Assembly (NCBI GenBank): GCA_011046135.1
Contig: DSBG01000054.1
Location: forward strand, 1 to 43,581
From: Deltaproteobacteria bacterium
Lineage (GTDB): Bacteria > Desulfobacterota > Desulfomonilia > UBA1062
DNA: 43,581 bases
Reading direction: 5' to 3'
The first letter of the stretch is position 1. Each line of letters begins with the position of its first letter. The notes under the pieces are model-generated. The model did not search any database. It was not told the DNA's origin and worked only from the letters and a program-made list of their open reading frames with translations. The position numbers and the translations under genes are program-made. This document shows, one piece after another, positions 13,275-21,388 of this stretch.

Positions 13275-15673
13275 AAGGATACGAGCCCCTTTCCTGGCGG
13301 CTGCTCTGCTCTCTCGGGTTTCTCTCATCGGCGTTGATCGCCTACCAGATTGTTCTCATGCAGGTTCTCTCCATCACGCAGTGGCATCACTTCGCCTACA
13401 TGGTGATCTCTCTGGCGCTGCTGGGATTCGGCGTTTCAGGAACCGTACTCGCTCTCTTCCGGACGTTCTTCACCACTCGACACGAGGTGATGTTGCCGAT
13501 GCTCATGACCATCACGGCGGGGCTCATGGCAACCGTGGTCAGGTTTTCCCAGCACGAATTCATCCGGTTCGATTCCTTCCTCCTCTTCTCGGAACCAACC
13601 CAGCTGGCACAGCTGTTCATCACCTCTTTTCTGTTCATGCTGCCGTTCTTTACCAGTGCGTTGGCCATCGGGATCGCGTTTGTATGCCATGCAGAGCGAA
13701 TCGGCATGCTCTACAGTGCAAATCTCGCGGGTTCGGGTGCCGGAGGTCTCGGCGTTATCGGTCTTTTCTGGGTTTTGTTTCCTGAACAGCTCCCTGCTGT
13801 CATAGCCCTCGTGCCCCTGGGAGCGTCTCTCCTGCTTCTCGACAGGCGGGTTCCCCGCTCGTTGCTCTGCCTGATCGTTCTCTCCGGAGGCATGGTTTTT
13901 TTGATGCTCCTGAATCCCCCGGCGCTGATCCTCTCCGAATTCAAGGCAGCGAGAAAGGCCCTGGAGATACCGGATTCCGCTGTTCTTCTCAGAAAGAATT
14001 CACCGTACGGCCAGATCGAGCTGATCACCTCCCCCGGCTTGAGGTATGCCCCGGGATTGAGTCTCGCCTTTACCGGAGAGGTCCCGGTCATTAATGGCGT
14101 CTTTCTCAATGGTGACTGGATCGGGCCTCGACTGGAGATGGAGGAACATGACACCGCGAAGCTGTTAGCGTTCACCACGAAGGCCGTAGCCTATGCCATG
14201 GGGGAGAGGCTGCGGGTTCTCGTTCTGGATGCGGGCACAGGTGCCGATATTCTCCTGGCCATTGAGAAGGGCACCGGGAAGGTTCACGCAGTGGAAGAGA
14301 ATGCCGCGCTCCTTGGGGTCTTGCTCCAGGGGGGCGATGGCTTGATCCCTCACCTCCAACCTACGGTCGAGCTCTTCATCAGGGGGTCCCGCCCCTACAT
14401 CGCATCCGCGGCTTCGAGGCACTCCTACGAACTCATCATGCTCCCGGACATCGGAACCTTCGGGGGAGGGTCCGGGATCGGGGCCCTCGAGGAAACGTAT
14501 CTCATGACCGTCGAAGCACTCGAGCAGATGTGGAACCTCCTGAGCCCCGAGGGTGCTCTCCTGGTGAGCTGCTACCGCGACTACCCCAGCAGGAACCCCC
14601 TGAGGATCCTCGCCAGCGTCGTACATGTTCTGAAATCACAGGGTATGGACAACCCCCGGGAACATATCGCAGCAATAAGCGGGTGGGCGAGTATGAGTTT
14701 CATCGTGAAGAAAAGCCCCATCTCTTCGAGGGAAGCAGGGAACATACGGAGGTTCTGCGCCGAGATGCTCTTTGACCCGCTGCTGCTCCCGGACATCATG
14801 CCTGAAGAGAGGACACGCTACAACCGGCTCATGGAGGAAGATCTCATTGTCTTGTTCGATGGGATCCTTGCTCCTGATCGAGGGGCCTTGATCAGGGGGT
14901 ATGAATTCGACATCAGGCCCATCACGGATGACAGGCCGTATTTCTCGCAGTTTCTCCGCTTCAGGAGCGTGCCCGACATTGTCCAACGCTACGGCAGGCA
15001 GGGGATGCCGTTCCTCGAACTCGGGTATGTAATCCTCGTTTTTACCCTGGTACAGATTGCAGTTGCGGCCGTTATCCTGATTCTCCTGCCTCTCTTCAGG
15101 ATCGGCTGGAAGTCCGAGAGATCCTCCCGGGTGCTCGTGTACTTCGGATGTATCGGGATCGGATACATGTTTGTGGAGATCGTACTCATCTCGAAATTCA
15201 TCCTCTACTTCGGCAACGCCCTCTACGCCGCTTCAGCGGTCATAAGCTGCATGCTTATATTTTCAGGTGTGGGAAGCCTGCTGACCTCCCGGGTGCGAAC
15301 AGGTGGTCGGGGTGCACTCTCGATACTCACCACGATCGCACTCATGATCCTCCTGGGTTCTGTCGTGATCTCACCGCTTTTGAGGGAGACCATGTCTTTT
15401 CCGGTGCTCGTCAAGGGATTCCTCTCCCTGCTCCTCATGGGACCCCTCGCCGTTCTCATGGGGATGCCGTTTCCTCTGGGGCTCAGGGCAGTTGCCCGGC
15501 GGGAAGAACCACTGGTGCCCTGGGCATGGGGAATCAATGGGTGCCTGTCTGTTATCAGTGCACCTGCAGCCACACTTATCGCGGTCGAATTCGGTTTCAG
15601 CGTGGTGATGTGGTGTGCTGCAGGCGTATATGCGGCGGCCCTGGCAGTCTCCTGGCTCAACAGAAAGTATTGA
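13271..15673 (+). CDS. Membrane-embedded spermidine-synthase-like protein
   Basis: 800 residues from a TTG that overlaps the previous TGA. About seven membrane helices fill residues 10-230. The soluble middle (about 240-560) resembles the aminopropyltransferase Rossmann domain, with NSPYGQIELI, then VLVLDAGTGADILLAIE and VHAVEENA. The family marker ITDDRPYFSQFL comes near residue 555. A further block of about six helices ends the chain. Proteins with this spermidine-synthase core between membrane helices are widespread in Desulfobacterota but have no established reaction. The GTGAD loop could hold SAM or decarboxylated SAM. Its 4-base overlap with the exported isoaspartyl methyltransferase suggests a shared task, for instance periplasmic or envelope methyl or aminopropyl transfer; this is inference. 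Confidence 0.75.
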   Translation: MKGYEPLSWRLLCSLGFLSSALIAYQIVLMQVLSITQWHHFAYMVISLALLGFGVSGTVLALFRTFFTTRHEVMLPMLMTITAGLMATVVRFSQHEFIRFDSFLLFSEPTQLAQLFITSFLFMLPFFTSALAIGIAFVCHAERIGMLYSANLAGSGAGGLGVIGLFWVLFPEQLPAVIALVPLGASLLLLDRRVPRSLLCLIVLSGGMVFLMLLNPPALILSEFKAARKALEIPDSAVLLRKNSPYGQIELITSPGLRYAPGLSLAFTGEVPVINGVFLNGDWIGPRLEMEEHDTAKLLAFTTKAVAYAMGERLRVLVLDAGTGADILLAIEKGTGKVHAVEENAALLGVLLQGGDGLIPHLQPTVELFIRGSRPYIASAASRHSYELIMLPDIGTFGGGSGIGALEETYLMTVEALEQMWNLLSPEGALLVSCYRDYPSRNPLRILASVVHVLKSQGMDNPREHIAAISGWASMSFIVKKSPISSREAGNIRRFCAEMLFDPLLLPDIMPEERTRYNRLMEEDLIVLFDGILAPDRGALIRGYEFDIRPITDDRPYFSQFLRFRSVPDIVQRYGRQGMPFLELGYVILVFTLVQIAVAAVILILLPLFRIGWKSERSSRVLVYFGCIGIGYMFVEIVLISKFILYFGNALYAASAVISCMLIFSGVGSLLTSRVRTGGRGALSILTTIALMILLGSVVISPLLRETMSFPVLVKGFLSLLLMGPLAVLMGMPFPLGLRAVARREEPLVPWAWGINGCLSVISAPAATLIAVEFGFSVVMWCAAGVYAAALAVSWLNRKY

Positions 15674-15749
15674 GTGCGGCGTGGTTCAGAGAAGATCATC
15701 CTGCATGGCACACCGGAAGGATGGCTGTTTTTCGGTCTTACGAGAAACG

Positions 15750-15766
15750 AGGGGGCGCTGCCCCCT
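15750..15766. terminator. GC-rich hairpin between convergent genes
   Basis: AGGGGGC (15750-15756) and GCCCCCT (15760-15766) form a perfect 7-bp stem with a three-base loop. It sits between the convergent spermidine-synthase-like gene (stop at 15673) and the solute-binding protein gene (stop at 15798). Neither side has a real T-run, so it may block both transcripts only weakly. Confidence 0.45.
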
Positions 15767-15797
15767 GTGCCCGAGGCATGGCATACCGGATGGAGAG

Positions 15798-16589
15798 CTA
15801 TTCTCCGGTTATGACGGTCTCGGGCTGAGCAGAAAACCACTTCTGCCGAAGCTGTGCTTCGATCGTGCTATCCCTGAAGGACCGGAGACCTCTGTTGAGA
15901 ATATCGAGGACTTCTGTATTTCCTTTTTTTACCACGATTCCATACTCCTCACTGGGTAAATCCGTACACCCCTCCGGCATATCTGCTGCGATGGTGAACA
16001 TCTCGAGGAAGCGTTTCCGTGAAAAGGTATACGCGTGCGCAACAGGTGAATCGAGGAGGATTCCCAGGAGGTCTCCTCGTGCGAGGTGGGAAAAGGCCTT
16101 ATCGATCTCATCAACACTATAGTAGGTCATCTTGCATCTGTGTGCGGCCCTGAGGGTTTCTGCCCCTGTCGACAGCTTGAAAATGCCGATCTCTTTTCCA
16201 TAGAGCGGTCCCAAGGCCTGGTTTCTGCGAATAATGAGGACCTGCGTGGCGGAAAAATACGGATCAGAAAAATCAAATCGTGCGCTCCTTGCTTTCGTAA
16301 TGCTCACCGAGGCAAGGACCACATCATAGAGTCCTTCGTTCAATCCCCTGAAAATCGTGCTCCAGGGAACATCCACGATCTGTATCCGGAACCCTTCCGC
16401 CTCAGCAAGGGCATGGATCATGTCGATTTCATACCCGATGATGGTGCCGTCGTGCTCTTTCATCTGCATGGGCGGCCAGTTTGCATTCACTGCAAAGACC
16501 AAGGTTTTACCTGCGCGTGCCGGGGAGGGCAGGAAGCAGCAGGCAAGGATAAGGAACAGGCCGAGGAACCCGGCTACGGAGCCTTTCAT
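15798..16589 (-). CDS. Periplasmic solute-binding protein, family 3 (amino-acid type), copy 1
   Basis: 263 residues. ATG 16589 is chosen because the protein then starts with a clear signal peptide (MKGSVAGFLGLFLILACCFLP, cut after ARA). The upstream open frame has no signal character. The mature part begins LVFAVNANWPPMQMKEHDG, followed by GYEIDMIHALAEAEGF and the WSTIFRGLNEGLYDVVLASVSITKARSARFDFSDPYF block typical of polar amino-acid binding proteins. It binds small ligands in the periplasm. No permease or ATPase genes are nearby, so it may serve a distant ABC transporter or a sensor. It is a close paralogue of the gene at 17042-17842. Confidence 0.87.
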   Translation of the reverse strand: MKGSVAGFLGLFLILACCFLPSPARAGKTLVFAVNANWPPMQMKEHDGTIIGYEIDMIHALAEAEGFRIQIVDVPWSTIFRGLNEGLYDVVLASVSITKARSARFDFSDPYFSATQVLIIRRNQALGPLYGKEIGIFKLSTGAETLRAAHRCKMTYYSVDEIDKAFSHLARGDLLGILLDSPVAHAYTFSRKRFLEMFTIAADMPEGCTDLPSEEYGIVVKKGNTEVLDILNRGLRSFRDSTIEAQLRQKWFSAQPETVITGE

Positions 16590-16727
16590 TCGTCTGTTCC
16601 CGTGCCTCGTTTTTGATGAAAGCCAGAACACGCGGTAACCCCTGTTGGAACGATGTCCCTGACATCGCAGATGAGCATCTCGTTGTCTCCAGATCATACA
16701 GGTCTCTGTTCGGGCCAATACTAATAT

Positions 16728-16844
16728 CTGTGCACAGACAAGACAAGAGCTTTTCTCCCGGGTAAGCATTGTTGGGTGGTGACGATACAATCCTGCTACT
16801 CCTCTCTGTGCACAAACAAAGCGAGATGTTCCCGGGAAAGCATC
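16728..16844. repeat. Two imperfect direct repeats upstream of solute-binding protein copy 1
   Basis: Unit A (16728-16771) and unit B (16806-16844) share CTGTGCACA-ACAA, a middle GAG, then TCCCGGG-AAGCAT in the same order, with small gaps. GTGCAC and CCCGGG within each unit are themselves palindromes. The units are 78 bases apart start to start. They could be duplicated regulator sites of the solute-binding gene, or just remains of a duplication. Confidence 0.55.
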
Positions 16845-16852
16845 ACTGTGTC

Positions 16853-16880
16853 ATGACGGTACCGGCCTGAGCAGAAATAG
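16853..16880 (-). pseudogene. Relic of a solute-binding protein 3' end
   Basis: 22 of the first 25 bases match the last coding bases of copy 1 (15811-15835); the shared core on the plus strand is TGAGCAGAAA preceded by ATGACGGT. Read on the minus strand it still gives SAQ-G-TV-, as in the copy 1 end SAQPETVIT, and then stops. No further coding sequence survives on the 5' side. Confidence 0.55.
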
Positions 16881-16928
16881 GTCAGAGGGCAGGGTGAACC
16901 CGGCCACGCGTATTGGGAGAGAACCGGG

Positions 16929-16979
16929 AAAAAAGAGGCCGTCTCACCGGGATTTCACGTCACCGGGTAAGACGACCTC
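16929..16979 (-). terminator. Rho-independent terminator of solute-binding protein copy 2
   Basis: On the minus strand GAGGTCGTCT (16979-16970) pairs with AGACGGCCTC (16944-16935), ten pairs with one G-T wobble, and is followed at once by six T (16934-16929). The 25-base loop is long. It lies 62 bases beyond the stop codon. Confidence 0.8.
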
Positions 16980-17041
16980 CTTGTGTTCATAGGCGAGATC
17001 GAAGAAGTGAGAAGATCAGAAGGCTTCGTCTCGTTCCATGA

Positions 17042-17842
17042 TCAGTGTACATAGCCGAGCATGGGTTCGGGGAGGGTATCCTTGAACCACTTTTCCTTGA
17101 GCTGTGATTCTATTCCCTTTGCCCGCACTGCCTGGAGACCTTCGTTGATGAGATCGAGGGTGGACGTATCCCCTTTCCTGACGGCGATACCGTATTTTTC
17201 TGCAGGGATGTCACTGCACAGGGACACACTGCCCTGGGCAAGAGTAAAGGTTCCCCGGTACGTCGGGTGCGAGTAGACATAGGTGAGGGCAACGGGTGAG
17301 TCGCAGAGCACACCGCTCAAGTCGCCGCGGTCAAGATCTCTGAATGCCTGATCGATCTGTTCGACCGTGTAGTAGGTCATGTTGCACCCATAGGTTTTCC
17401 TCAAGGCGTCCGCCTGTCTCGACAGGTTGAAAATCCCGATGGCTTTTCCTGTCAGGGAGACTTCGGCCTGATCTTTCCGTACCACGATGAGCTGCTCCGT
17501 GGAGAAATACGGATCGGAAAAGTCATATCTCGCTGTCCTTCCCTTTGTGATGCTCACAGAGGCCATGACCGCATCGAAGGTTCCGGCCTTGAGCTCTTTG
17601 AACAGGGAATTCCAGGGTACGACCACGAGCTTGACCTGAAATCCCGCTTCGGCGGCAACGGCGTGAATCATGTCTATCTCGTAGCCCGTTATGTTTCCCG
17701 CATCATCTTTCATCTGCATGGGCGGCCAGTTGGCGTTGACTGCAACCACGAGTTTTTCTCCTGCAAGCGAGGGCGTGCCCAGGAATATGAAGATTGTCAG
17801 ACACAAGAGAGCGATAATACCGAGGCTTTTTTTCTCTTTCAT
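17042..17842 (-). CDS. Periplasmic solute-binding protein, family 3 (amino-acid type), copy 2
   Basis: 266 residues. ATG 17842 follows AAGGAG by about 8 bases and opens a standard signal peptide (MKEKKSLGIIALLCLTIFIF, cut after SLA). The mature start VVAVNANWPPMQMKDDAGN and GYEIDMIHAVAAEAGF match copy 1 almost word for word. Further shared blocks are MASVSITKGRTARYDFSDPYFS and the CNMTYYTVEQIDQAF region. This is the amino-acid/polar ligand-binding fold feeding an ABC importer or sensor; again no transporter partners lie alongside. Its own terminator follows, so it is expressed separately from copy 1. Confidence 0.88.
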   Translation of the reverse strand: MKEKKSLGIIALLCLTIFIFLGTPSLAGEKLVVAVNANWPPMQMKDDAGNITGYEIDMIHAVAAEAGFQVKLVVVPWNSLFKELKAGTFDAVMASVSITKGRTARYDFSDPYFSTEQLIVVRKDQAEVSLTGKAIGIFNLSRQADALRKTYGCNMTYYTVEQIDQAFRDLDRGDLSGVLCDSPVALTYVYSHPTYRGTFTLAQGSVSLCSDIPAEKYGIAVRKGDTSTLDLINEGLQAVRAKGIESQLKEKWFKDTLPEPMLGYVH

Positions 17843-18158
17843 CCTTGCTTCTCCTTCCACTCTCAGAAATATCCGTATGTAAGATTAATCATCACGGTAT
17901 GGTTTTGTATCGGGTGGACCTTGAATCCCTTTATCAGGGTTACGAAAATGTATCCGGGCCGTGAAGGCACGCAGACAATGGAACAGAACCTGTCGTGCTC
18001 CTGTTTTTTTTGAGCCTGCCCCGGACAGCGAGACGATACACGAAACGGGTCATGAACCCCTCCCGATTGTAGAGATCCCCTGTACATCAGAATGTCCATG
18101 CCCTATTATTATTTCTAAGACATGGCTGCACTGTGCTCGCAAGAAAGGAGGACATGTC
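17843..18158. other. 316-base divergent intergenic region
   Basis: It separates solute-binding protein copy 2 (minus) from the DUF362 gene (plus) and must hold both promoters. An AT-rich TATTATTATTT at about 18104-18114 could be a -10 region for the plus-strand gene, but no matching -35 is visible. A short frame here ends in a Cys-rich tail but lacks a ribosome site. Nothing else can be supported. Confidence 0.35.
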
Positions 18159-19133
18159 ATGGACAACAGGATACTTGCACGGTTTCTCCTCGATCTTGAA
18201 TCCTTCATGAAGAGACCTTTTTCCCGAAGAGAGTATCTGCTCTTTCAGTCAAAAGCCGGGTTGCTTCTCGCTGCGGGGGCTTCGGGATTTCTCCTTCCCT
18301 CTCCCCTGAAGGCACTCGACGTTCCGGATATCGGCATCGCTGTGGGCGGCCCCGGGCCAGCCACGAGGGCAGCCGTCGATCTTCTCGGTGGCATGAAGGC
18401 GTTTGTGAAGCAGGGACAGAGCGTTGTCATCAAGCCGAACATGAGCTTTACAGGGGGCGTCGATGATGCAACGAACACGAATCCCGAGGTGGTCAGGGAA
18501 CTTGTTGCCATGTGCAATGAAGCGGGGGCTTCCAGGGTTCGCGTCCTTGACAATCCGCTGCGTCCCTCTGAACTGTGCATCGAGAGTTTTCGGGAAGCGT
18601 GCAGTCTTTTTGATGATGACGTGGTGCATGCGCTCACGAACAAGGCCTTCTTCAGGGAAGTATCCATACCGGGTGCCGAGACCCTCAAGAAGACGGAGAT
18701 CATGCGGGATGTCCTGGAATCCGATGTGCTCATAGCCGCACCGGTTGCCAAATCCCATGGCAGCACGGGTGTGAGCCTGTCCATGAAAGGGATGATGGGG
18801 CTCATCCTGAACCGGACCGTCATGCACTGGAGGTACGACCTCCATACGGCCATTGTGGATCTGTGCCGTGTTCTTCAACCAAGGCTCGTGGTGATCGACG
18901 GCACCCGGGTGCTCAGTTCAGGGGGTCCGGGAGGTCCCGGCACCGTCCTGAAAGAAAACACGGTCATTGCTTCTCGAGACATGGTGGCAGCCGATGCCCA
19001 GGCGGTGTCCATGTTCACGTGGTATGGACAGAAGATGGAGCCCAGGCAGGTCAAACATATCAGGATCGCTCATGAACGAGGGCTGGGACGCATGGACATT
19101 GAACACCTCACGCGAAAGAAAATCCAGGTGTGA
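18159..19133 (+). CDS. DUF362-domain protein
   Basis: 324 residues. ATG 18159 is preceded by AAAGGAGG, while the longer frame upstream has no such site. A basic segment followed by a hydrophobic stretch (about residues 30-50, LLLAAGASGFLLP) resembles a Tat-like or anchor signal, although the usual RRxFLK is only loosely matched by SRREYLLFQ. The DUF362 core is plain: VVIKPNMSF near residue 90, then NTNPEVVRELVAMCNEAGA, SDVLIAAPVAKSH, and the MKGMMGLI / VVIDGTRVL blocks ending in a GGP turn. Function of the family is not established; it often sits with polyferredoxins, as here. Its stop overlaps the start of the next gene (TGATG). Confidence 0.8.
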   Translation: MDNRILARFLLDLESFMKRPFSRREYLLFQSKAGLLLAAGASGFLLPSPLKALDVPDIGIAVGGPGPATRAAVDLLGGMKAFVKQGQSVVIKPNMSFTGGVDDATNTNPEVVRELVAMCNEAGASRVRVLDNPLRPSELCIESFREACSLFDDDVVHALTNKAFFREVSIPGAETLKKTEIMRDVLESDVLIAAPVAKSHGSTGVSLSMKGMMGLILNRTVMHWRYDLHTAIVDLCRVLQPRLVVIDGTRVLSSGGPGGPGTVLKENTVIASRDMVAADAQAVSMFTWYGQKMEPRQVKHIRIAHERGLGRMDIEHLTRKKIQV

Positions 19134-20782
19134 TGACCGTTCTGAAAATCGCCAGGATCATAAGCCTTCTCCTGTTTTTCATCCTCCTGTTCTATGCAAC
19201 CTTTCCCCTGGTTTCCCTGATTCCCGTCGATATCTTCCTCAGGCTTGACCCTCTCATCTTTGCCGTTACCCTCTCCGGTTCCAGGACAGTCATTCCCCTG
19301 CTCCTGCCCGCGGTGATCATTCTCCTCCTCACCCTGGTGCTGGGGCGATTTTTCTGTTCCGCCATCTGCCCCCTGGGCACAACCATCGACATTGCAGACC
19401 GCATGATCCCGCAGGGGAACCCGGAGCATGATCCAGGAAAAAAGCGCGCGCGCACACACCTCGTCAGGGTGAAGTATCTGCTCCTGATCTTTCTCCTTGC
19501 CGCTGCCGCCAGCGGAATCTCCCTGATCCTGGTTTTCTCTCCCATGGCCCTTGCTACCCGCCTGTACGGCACACTCATCATGCCGGTATTTTTTCTCGTC
19601 GCAGGTGGAGCTCTTGATCTGATCAGGCCGTTGACCTGGGAGTTCGACATCACCACCCTTGCCTATGCAAGCATCGACGTTCCCCGGTTCGCCCTGACGT
19701 GGGTCACGGTTCTGGTCACCGGGGCGATCCTGGGCTGTGCACTGATTGCCCCGCGCTTCTGGTGCAGATATCTCTGTCCTGCAGGTGCGATCTTTGCCGT
19801 GTTTTCGCGAAGACCTCTGATCAGGAGGACCGTGAGCGAAGGGTGTACCCGCTGCGGACTCTGCCAGGAGCTGTGTCCCATGGATGCCATTGGCGAGGAT
19901 CCCCGTGACACGGTGTATTCAGAATGCAGCGGCTGCAGGGTTTGTGCCGGGGTGTGTCCGGAAAGAGTGATATCGTTTCCCCTGAGGGGAAGAACCGGGA
20001 AAAAGGCGGCACAGGAATTTTCCGCAGGCAGAAGAGGGCTTCTCGCTGCAGCGGGCGCAGGCATATCCGCCGGGCTTATCGCCAGGACCGACCTTGGGTA
20101 CAGAACAGGCACGGACGAGCCGGGTGAGGTGCACCACCCGGCATTGATACGACCTCCCGGGGCTATCCCCGAGAACGAGTTTCTTCTCAGGTGCGTCCGG
20201 TGCGGGATATGCATGAAGGCATGTCCCACCAACACGCTGCAGCCCACCTGGTTTGAAGCGGGTCTGGCAGGGATGATGAGTCCGGTGATCAGGCCCAGGA
20301 GAGGACCCTGCGAACCCCCCTGCGCGGTGTGCGGTCACGTCTGTCCCACAGGTGCGATCAGAACCCTGAACCCCGAGGAAAAGATCTGCGCAAAGGTGGG
20401 GACTGCATACATACTCAGACACAAGTGCCTCGCCTGGGAATTCGACCAGCCCTGCCTGATTTGTGAGGAGGTCTGTCCCTATGGGGCAATCGAACTGAGG
20501 ACCGTTGATGGAATACCCGTCACGGTACCGTTCGTGGACGAGAAAAAATGCACCGGGTGCGGGTACTGTGAATACTACTGCCCTGTGCAGGCTGGTTCAG
20601 CCGTGGTAGTTGAGCCCATGGACGAGATCAGGCTCTCTCTCGGCTCATACTGTGAAACGGCCCGGGAGCGCGGATTCATTTTCGATGAAAAAGACGGTCT
20701 GGTTCGCCTGCCGGAGGATGGGCATCGAGACACGAAGATTCCGGAATCAGACGGTGGTCTCCCACCGGGATTCACCGAGTGA
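19133..20782 (+). CDS. Membrane-bound polyferredoxin (NapH/MauM-like)
   Basis: 549 residues counted from ATG 19133; a GTG one codon earlier is also possible. Four or five membrane helices occupy about residues 5-225, with two CxxxCP motifs of the NapH type on helix ends (FFCSAICPLG and WCRYLCPAG). A first pair of [4Fe-4S] motifs follows (CTRCGLCQELCP and CSGCRVCAGVCP). Then comes an SRRRGLL-type hydrophobic stretch and a NapG/MauM-like part with CVRCGICMKACP, CAVCGHVCP, CLICEEVCP and CTGCGYCEYYCP. It thus looks like a NapH and NapG fused in one chain, moving electrons from the quinol pool to a periplasmic or cytoplasmic partner. The DUF362 gene overlaps it upstream. A small GATTCAC/GTGAATC inverted repeat spans its stop codon. 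Confidence 0.87.
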   Translation: MTVLKIARIISLLLFFILLFYATFPLVSLIPVDIFLRLDPLIFAVTLSGSRTVIPLLLPAVIILLLTLVLGRFFCSAICPLGTTIDIADRMIPQGNPEHDPGKKRARTHLVRVKYLLLIFLLAAAASGISLILVFSPMALATRLYGTLIMPVFFLVAGGALDLIRPLTWEFDITTLAYASIDVPRFALTWVTVLVTGAILGCALIAPRFWCRYLCPAGAIFAVFSRRPLIRRTVSEGCTRCGLCQELCPMDAIGEDPRDTVYSECSGCRVCAGVCPERVISFPLRGRTGKKAAQEFSAGRRGLLAAAGAGISAGLIARTDLGYRTGTDEPGEVHHPALIRPPGAIPENEFLLRCVRCGICMKACPTNTLQPTWFEAGLAGMMSPVIRPRRGPCEPPCAVCGHVCPTGAIRTLNPEEKICAKVGTAYILRHKCLAWEFDQPCLICEEVCPYGAIELRTVDGIPVTVPFVDEKKCTGCGYCEYYCPVQAGSAVVVEPMDEIRLSLGSYCETARERGFIFDEKDGLVRLPEDGHRDTKIPESDGGLPPGFTE

Positions 20783-21008
20783 ATCTTCCGCGAAATCGGA
20801 CGTGTGCACCGGGGCAGCGGCGAGAATATCACTTGATGTTCCTTTTGCTGATCCAGTATGATCTCTTCGGGGATGAAGGGGTTGTCACCCGGCAGGGCGG
20901 AGAGACCAAACCAGGGACCTCCCTGGAGGGGTCCCGTCATCGAGGAGGAGGCCCGGGCATCGGTTGTGACCGGGTTGAACAGGAGAAGATGGATTTCAAG
21001 GAGCTGCC

Positions 21009-21203
21009 ATGAAGATTGTTGTTGACCAGCGTAAATGCCAGACTGTGGGAATCTGCGTACAACTGTGTCCGGAGGTGTTCAGGTTTCAGGAGGGGAGCAA
21101 GAAGGCCGTTGCCCTGGAAAATGACATTCCTCTTCGCTATCTCGATGCGTGTATCGAGGCCATCGAGAAGTGTCCCAGCGGCGCGATCAGCCTCCAGGAA
21201 TAG
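21009..21203 (+). CDS. Small single-cluster ferredoxin
   Basis: 64 residues. Cysteines C10, C16 and C20 (CQTVGICVQLCPEVF) and a distal CPSGAI at about residue 55 give the C-x5-C-x3-CP...CP arrangement. This is found in monocluster ferredoxins, often of the [3Fe-4S] or [4Fe-4S] type that serve cytochrome P450s or other oxidoreductases. AAGGAG precedes the ATG by 5 bases. It follows the polyferredoxin by 226 bases in which no gene is seen. The usual Cys in the second position of a [4Fe-4S] site (x2 spacing) is replaced by a Val/Gly stretch, so a [3Fe-4S] cluster is likely. Confidence 0.82.
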   Translation: MKIVVDQRKCQTVGICVQLCPEVFRFQEGSKKAVALENDIPLRYLDACIEAIEKCPSGAISLQE

Positions 21204-21388
21204 ACCGAGTGCTGCCCAGGTCGAACCGCGATCTCCTGGACAAAAGAACTGTTTTACCCGGGGGGCGAAGCGGCGAGCCAGGAGCGTGGAAAAGGGGAGC
21301 ATCGGATCAGGGTCAGGGGGTGGTCCGCATGCACTGCTCAGCCATGCAGGGAGCATCTCCTTCGAGGAGTCATGGAACAAGGGACATG

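Larger units (their letters stand above)
16590..17041. other. 452-base gap between the two solute-binding protein genes
   Basis: From left to right: leader of copy 1 without a clear promoter, two diverged direct-repeat units (16728-16771 and 16806-16844), a short relic of a solute-binding-protein 3' end (16853-16880), and the terminator of copy 2 (16929-16979). No credible new coding frame was seen. The layout suggests a past tandem duplication followed by deletion. Confidence 0.55.

Noticed and set aside
20779-21012. A 77-residue frame between the polyferredoxin and the small ferredoxin
   Set aside because: It overlaps both neighbours, has no ribosome site and no recognisable motif.
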